NCBI GenBank assembly: GCA_964293155.1
Contig: CAXYYA010000029.1
Span: 1-46,644 of the forward strand
DNA: 46,644 bases
Source: JAQVEB01 sp028698105
GTDB taxonomy: Bacteria > Bacteroidota > Bacteroidia > Bacteroidales > Dysgonomonadaceae
Direction: 5' to 3'
Shown: piece after piece, positions 44,485 to 46,644 of the stretch
Layout: every line of letters begins with the position of its first letter
How positions within the stretch are numbered: position 1 is the first letter of the stretch
Program-made: the position numbers and the translations under genes
Notes under the pieces: model-generated
Told to the model about the DNA's origin: nothing
Database searches by the model: none
The model's input: only the letters and a program-made list of their open reading frames with translations

Positions 44485-45005
44485 AATTGAAAAGAAAAAC
44501 CTACCATAAGATCATTGGGGCGCTTATCCTTATCGCGTTTGCGGTGCTGTTGGGCTACGTGTTAAACGGGAACAAAAGCATTCCGGTGAACACGCAGGGC
44601 AACGCGGACTACTTTGTGAACGTTCTTTGGGTGGCCGACGGCGACTCATTCACCGGACAAACGACCGATAGCCTTGAAGTTGATTTTCGTATCTTCGGGA
44701 TTGATGCGCCCGAAAAAGGCCAACCCTACAGCAACGAATCGCGAAAGCTGCTTGTTTCGCTGATCAACAAAAAGAAAATCGGTGTCGTGAGCGAAGGTTA
44801 CGATCGTTACGGACGAAGGGTGGTTACCGTTTACGACGCAAACGGAAAAAACATCGGCGCGGAAATGATCCGCCGGGGACTGGCATGGCATTTCGTTCGA
44901 TACGACAGCTCGCCGGAATATCAGCAGCTTGAGAACGATGCACGCGCCCGCAAGATCGGCTTTTGGGCCGATGACGCTCCTGTTCCGCCGTGGCTGTACC
45001 GATAG
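44481..45005 (+). CDS. Staphylococcal nuclease-like exported nuclease (TTG start)
   Basis: 174 aa. TM or signal anchor at 10-28 (IIGALILIAFAVLLGYVLN), then an SNase domain: DGDSF (53-57), Arg 70 in RIFGIDAPE with Asp 75 and Glu 78, and Arg 112 in YDRYGRR, all catalytic or Ca2+-site positions intact. No ATG exists before residue 126, so translation must start at TTG 44481 or the nearby TTG 44487. The start overlaps the stop of the peptidase gene (TTGA), implying coupled translation. Acts outside the cytoplasm on DNA/RNA. Confidence 0.9.
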   Translation: MKLKRKTYHKIIGALILIAFAVLLGYVLNGNKSIPVNTQGNADYFVNVLWVADGDSFTGQTTDSLEVDFRIFGIDAPEKGQPYSNESRKLLVSLINKKKIGVVSEGYDRYGRRVVTVYDANGKNIGAEMIRRGLAWHFVRYDSSPEYQQLENDARARKIGFWADDAPVPPWLYR

Positions 45006-45077
45006 CGTGAATGCACATTTTTACCCCACATTGCCGATTTCATCCCTTATTTTCATTTTCAACCAACAATAATGCAT

Positions 45078-45085
45078 AACTTTGT
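45078..45085 (+). promoter_or_regulatory. Putative DUF4230 promoter (-7 box)
   Basis: TAACTTTG matches TAnnTTTG, 22 nt before the DUF4230 gene. Confidence 0.45.
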
Positions 45086-45106
45086 GTTTTATCAAAAAAA
45101 ATATAC

Positions 45107-45883
45107 ATGAAGAAAATAAAAATAATCAGCTGGGTATTAGGGATATTAATGTTGTTGTTGGTCGTCGGATTTATCTATTCAACATTTTTCAGGCCCATAT
45201 ATGGCGACCGGTCGAATATGCTGGGGCTCATCATTTTCGGTTTGGTTTTAGGGGGCGTTATCGCTTATTTGATCTTTAAGTTGGTCAATGTGCAAAAATC
45301 GGCTTCCAATACCGTTACCAGCTCACATACCGTGGTGGAAAGCATGAAAAAAGTGTTCAAAATAGTGGTTGCCGAAGGCCAGTTAAACGAAGTTTATAAC
45401 TACGAAAACACGAAAAAACTCCTGAAATTTATCCCATCCACCAAAAAGGCGCTGGTTATCGTTCGCGCTAAAGTGCTGATCGGGTACGATATAGAAAAGT
45501 GCAAATGGGAAGTGGACGAAGCAAACCAAAAAATAAAGTTATTGGAATTTCCGAAACCGGAAATACTGTCGCTCGATCCCGAATTCAATTATTATTATTT
45601 TGAGGACGATCTGTTTAATTTCATCGGACGAAAAGACTTGCAAAAAATTCAGGGACTGGCACGCGAACAGGTGAAACAGGCCGCGCTGCAAAGCGGTTTG
45701 ATGAAAATTGCCGCCGATCAGATGCGTACCCTCTTAACCGAAGTTGTGGGCGCGAACCGGTGGCAAATAGAAAATCTGGAAAAAGTGGAGGATTACAAAT
45801 ATTTGCCTGAATCGGAGCCTTTGCTGGACGAAGTGAAAGCCGAAGAAGTGCACATTAAACCGGCTTCGTTTGACGATTTGTAA
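45107..45883 (+). CDS. DUF4230 membrane protein
   Basis: Function unknown. 258 aa: TM helices at about 7-27 and 38-60, then a soluble domain of the DUF4230 family (TVVESMKKVFKIVVAEGQLNEVYNYEN ... KALVIVRAKVLIGYDIEKCKWEVDEANQKIKLLEFPKPEILSLDPEFNYYYFEDD), with a helical C-terminus (REQVKQAALQSGLMKIAADQM). The pattern suggests an SPFH-like membrane-anchored domain (inference). Last protein-coding gene before the RAYT locus. Confidence 0.85.
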   Translation: MKKIKIISWVLGILMLLLVVGFIYSTFFRPIYGDRSNMLGLIIFGLVLGGVIAYLIFKLVNVQKSASNTVTSSHTVVESMKKVFKIVVAEGQLNEVYNYENTKKLLKFIPSTKKALVIVRAKVLIGYDIEKCKWEVDEANQKIKLLEFPKPEILSLDPEFNYYYFEDDLFNFIGRKDLQKIQGLAREQVKQAALQSGLMKIAADQMRTLLTEVVGANRWQIENLEKVEDYKYLPESEPLLDEVKAEEVHIKPASFDDL

Positions 45884-45932
45884 GCCCTGCCGATATTAAG
45901 TTCCCGACGATTTAAACGGAGGCAATTGTTTA

Positions 45933-45966
45933 CTTCGTAACACACGCTTTGCAAAAGCGCGCGAGC
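45933..45966 (-). repeat. REP element, left copy
   Basis: Inverted copy of the 46030-46064 repeat. Shared blocks are CTTCG..., ACACG/GCACG and GCGCGAGC. The stem centre differs (CTTTGCAAAAG against AATTGCAAATT) by changes on both sides, so pairing is kept. Confidence 0.8.
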
Positions 45967-45973
45967 ACAAGCG

Positions 45974-46021
45974 GGACACGAAGTTTTTAACTTCGTAAAC
46001 GAAGGCACAGACATTGTGTCC
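45974..46021. repeat. BIME centre between REP copies
   Basis: Outer arms GGACAC (45974-45979) / GTGTCC (46016-46021), and an inner hairpin GAAGTT...AACTTC at about 45980-45994. With the flanking REP copies the whole 45933-46064 segment is one large interrupted palindrome. Confidence 0.7.
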
Positions 46022-46029
46022 GACTATCC

Positions 46030-46064
46030 CGCTCGCGCGAATTTGCAATTCGTGCGTGTCGAAG
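46030..46064 (+). repeat. REP element, right copy
   Basis: CGCTCGCGCGAATT, centre TGC, AATTCGTGCG, then TGTCGAAG. It ends 10 nt before the RAYT start. Closest match is the remote copy at 7961-7995. Confidence 0.85.
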
Positions 46065-46074
46065 ACAAAAAAAA

Positions 46075-46596
46075 ATGAGTAGAAAATACAAGTTTCATAA
46101 TCCGGATGGAATTTATTTTATCAGTTTTGCTGTCGAAGGCTGGATTGATGTTTTTACTCGTAATGAATACAAAAATATTCTTGTAGAAAATCTTGCTTAT
46201 TGTCAGAAAAACAAAGGATTGGAAATATTTGCATGGTGCATCATGACTAACCATGTTCATCTAATTATACGAGCCCAAGAAGGTTATTTGCTGCAAGATA
46301 TTATTCGGGATTTTAAAAAATTTACAAGTAAAGCACTTATAAAGGCTATACGTGAAAATCCGCAGGAAAGCCGAAAAGAAATGCTAATGACTCAATTTGT
46401 CAAGCCAGCAGGAACCCAATTTTGGAGAAGAGATAATAAACCAATTGAACTATGGAGTAACGAAGTAATTACTCAAAAACTGCAATACATTCATGAAAAC
46501 CCGGTGGAAGCAGGGTTTGTTTTTAAACCGGAAGACTATATGTACAGCAGCGCGTATGATTATGCCGGAGGAAAAGGTATGTTGGATGTTAAGTAG
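46075..46596 (+). CDS. REP-associated tyrosine transposase (RAYT)
   Basis: 173-residue Y1-transposase-family protein (IS200-like branch, single-copy domesticated type). The histidine pair NHVHLI is at 59-64 (His 60, 62), and the likely nucleophile is Tyr 138 in LQYIHENPVEAGFV. Length and tail (YSSAYDYAGGKGML) are typical of RAYTs, and the frame is intact. These proteins cleave and join REP DNA as single strands. Two inverted REP copies lie directly upstream and one lies 38 kb away, as expected for a RAYT and its cognate repeats. More AT-rich than its neighbours, which suggests transfer. Confidence 0.93.
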   Translation: MSRKYKFHNPDGIYFISFAVEGWIDVFTRNEYKNILVENLAYCQKNKGLEIFAWCIMTNHVHLIIRAQEGYLLQDIIRDFKKFTSKALIKAIRENPQESRKEMLMTQFVKPAGTQFWRRDNKPIELWSNEVITQKLQYIHENPVEAGFVFKPEDYMYSSAYDYAGGKGMLDVK

Positions 46597-46644
46597 ATGT
46601 TCATAATTATTTCACATATGTCAAAAATATCGTATATTCGTAGC

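Overview
The window is a stretch of Bacteroidota chromosome, most likely order Bacteroidales and plausibly near Dysgonomonadaceae/Porphyromonadaceae (family is inference). Evidence: almost no Shine-Dalgarno sites; many TAnnTTTG -7 promoter elements; lineage-typical families (DUF4831, DUF4382, DUF4230, OmpP1/FadL-like porin, short AMP nucleosidase, homomeric asnA); and a type IX secretion-like C-terminus on a CotH protein. About 40 genes are densely packed. I see no rRNA, tRNA, CRISPR array, prophage or complete IS.

Layout. 1-9.5 kb: housekeeping (serS, tilS divergent from pheS), a DUF4831/DUF3298 envelope pair, and a sufB without sufC/D/S beside it. 8.1-10.8 kb: a GntP permease plus glycerate 2-kinase, a likely glycerate uptake and phosphorylation unit. 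10.9-11.8 kb: a lipoprotein gene broken by one in-frame amber codon. 11.9-16.3 kb (minus): ung, a 181-bp MITE-like element, asnA, pyrK-pyrD and an XRE regulator, then 0.8 kb of AT-rich DNA. 17-20.8 kb: secreted glutathione peroxidase, amn-holA, an HsdR-N-like nuclease-fold protein, panB. 20.9-28.4 kb (minus): FadL-like porin, a Tyr/Trp and Ser/Arg repeat protein, metallo-hydrolase, SPOR lipoprotein, lipB, two DUF4382 lipoproteins. 28.5-35.3 kb (plus): a seven-gene TetR/TolC/HlyD/ABC/ABC/permease/permease efflux operon. 35.4-46.6 kb: CotH protein, PepSY protein, YeiH exporter, S9 peptidase, MgtC/DUF4010 protein, isoaspartyl peptidase coupled to a nuclease, DUF4230 protein and a REP-associated tyrosine transposase (RAYT).

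The signals most worth a second look are: (1) the RAYT and its cognate REP palindromes, two inverted copies directly upstream with compensatory stem changes and a third copy 38 kb away between sufB and gntP; (2) a candidate orphan small RNA at about 41829-41936, with a near-consensus promoter (20-nt spacer) and an intrinsic terminator but no plus-strand gene; (3) the amber codon in an otherwise intact lipoprotein frame; (4) a canonical G-quadruplex motif just after the sufB stop; (5) the lone sufB. No clear new multi-gene system is visible; the RAYT/REP pair and the sRNA candidate come closest.
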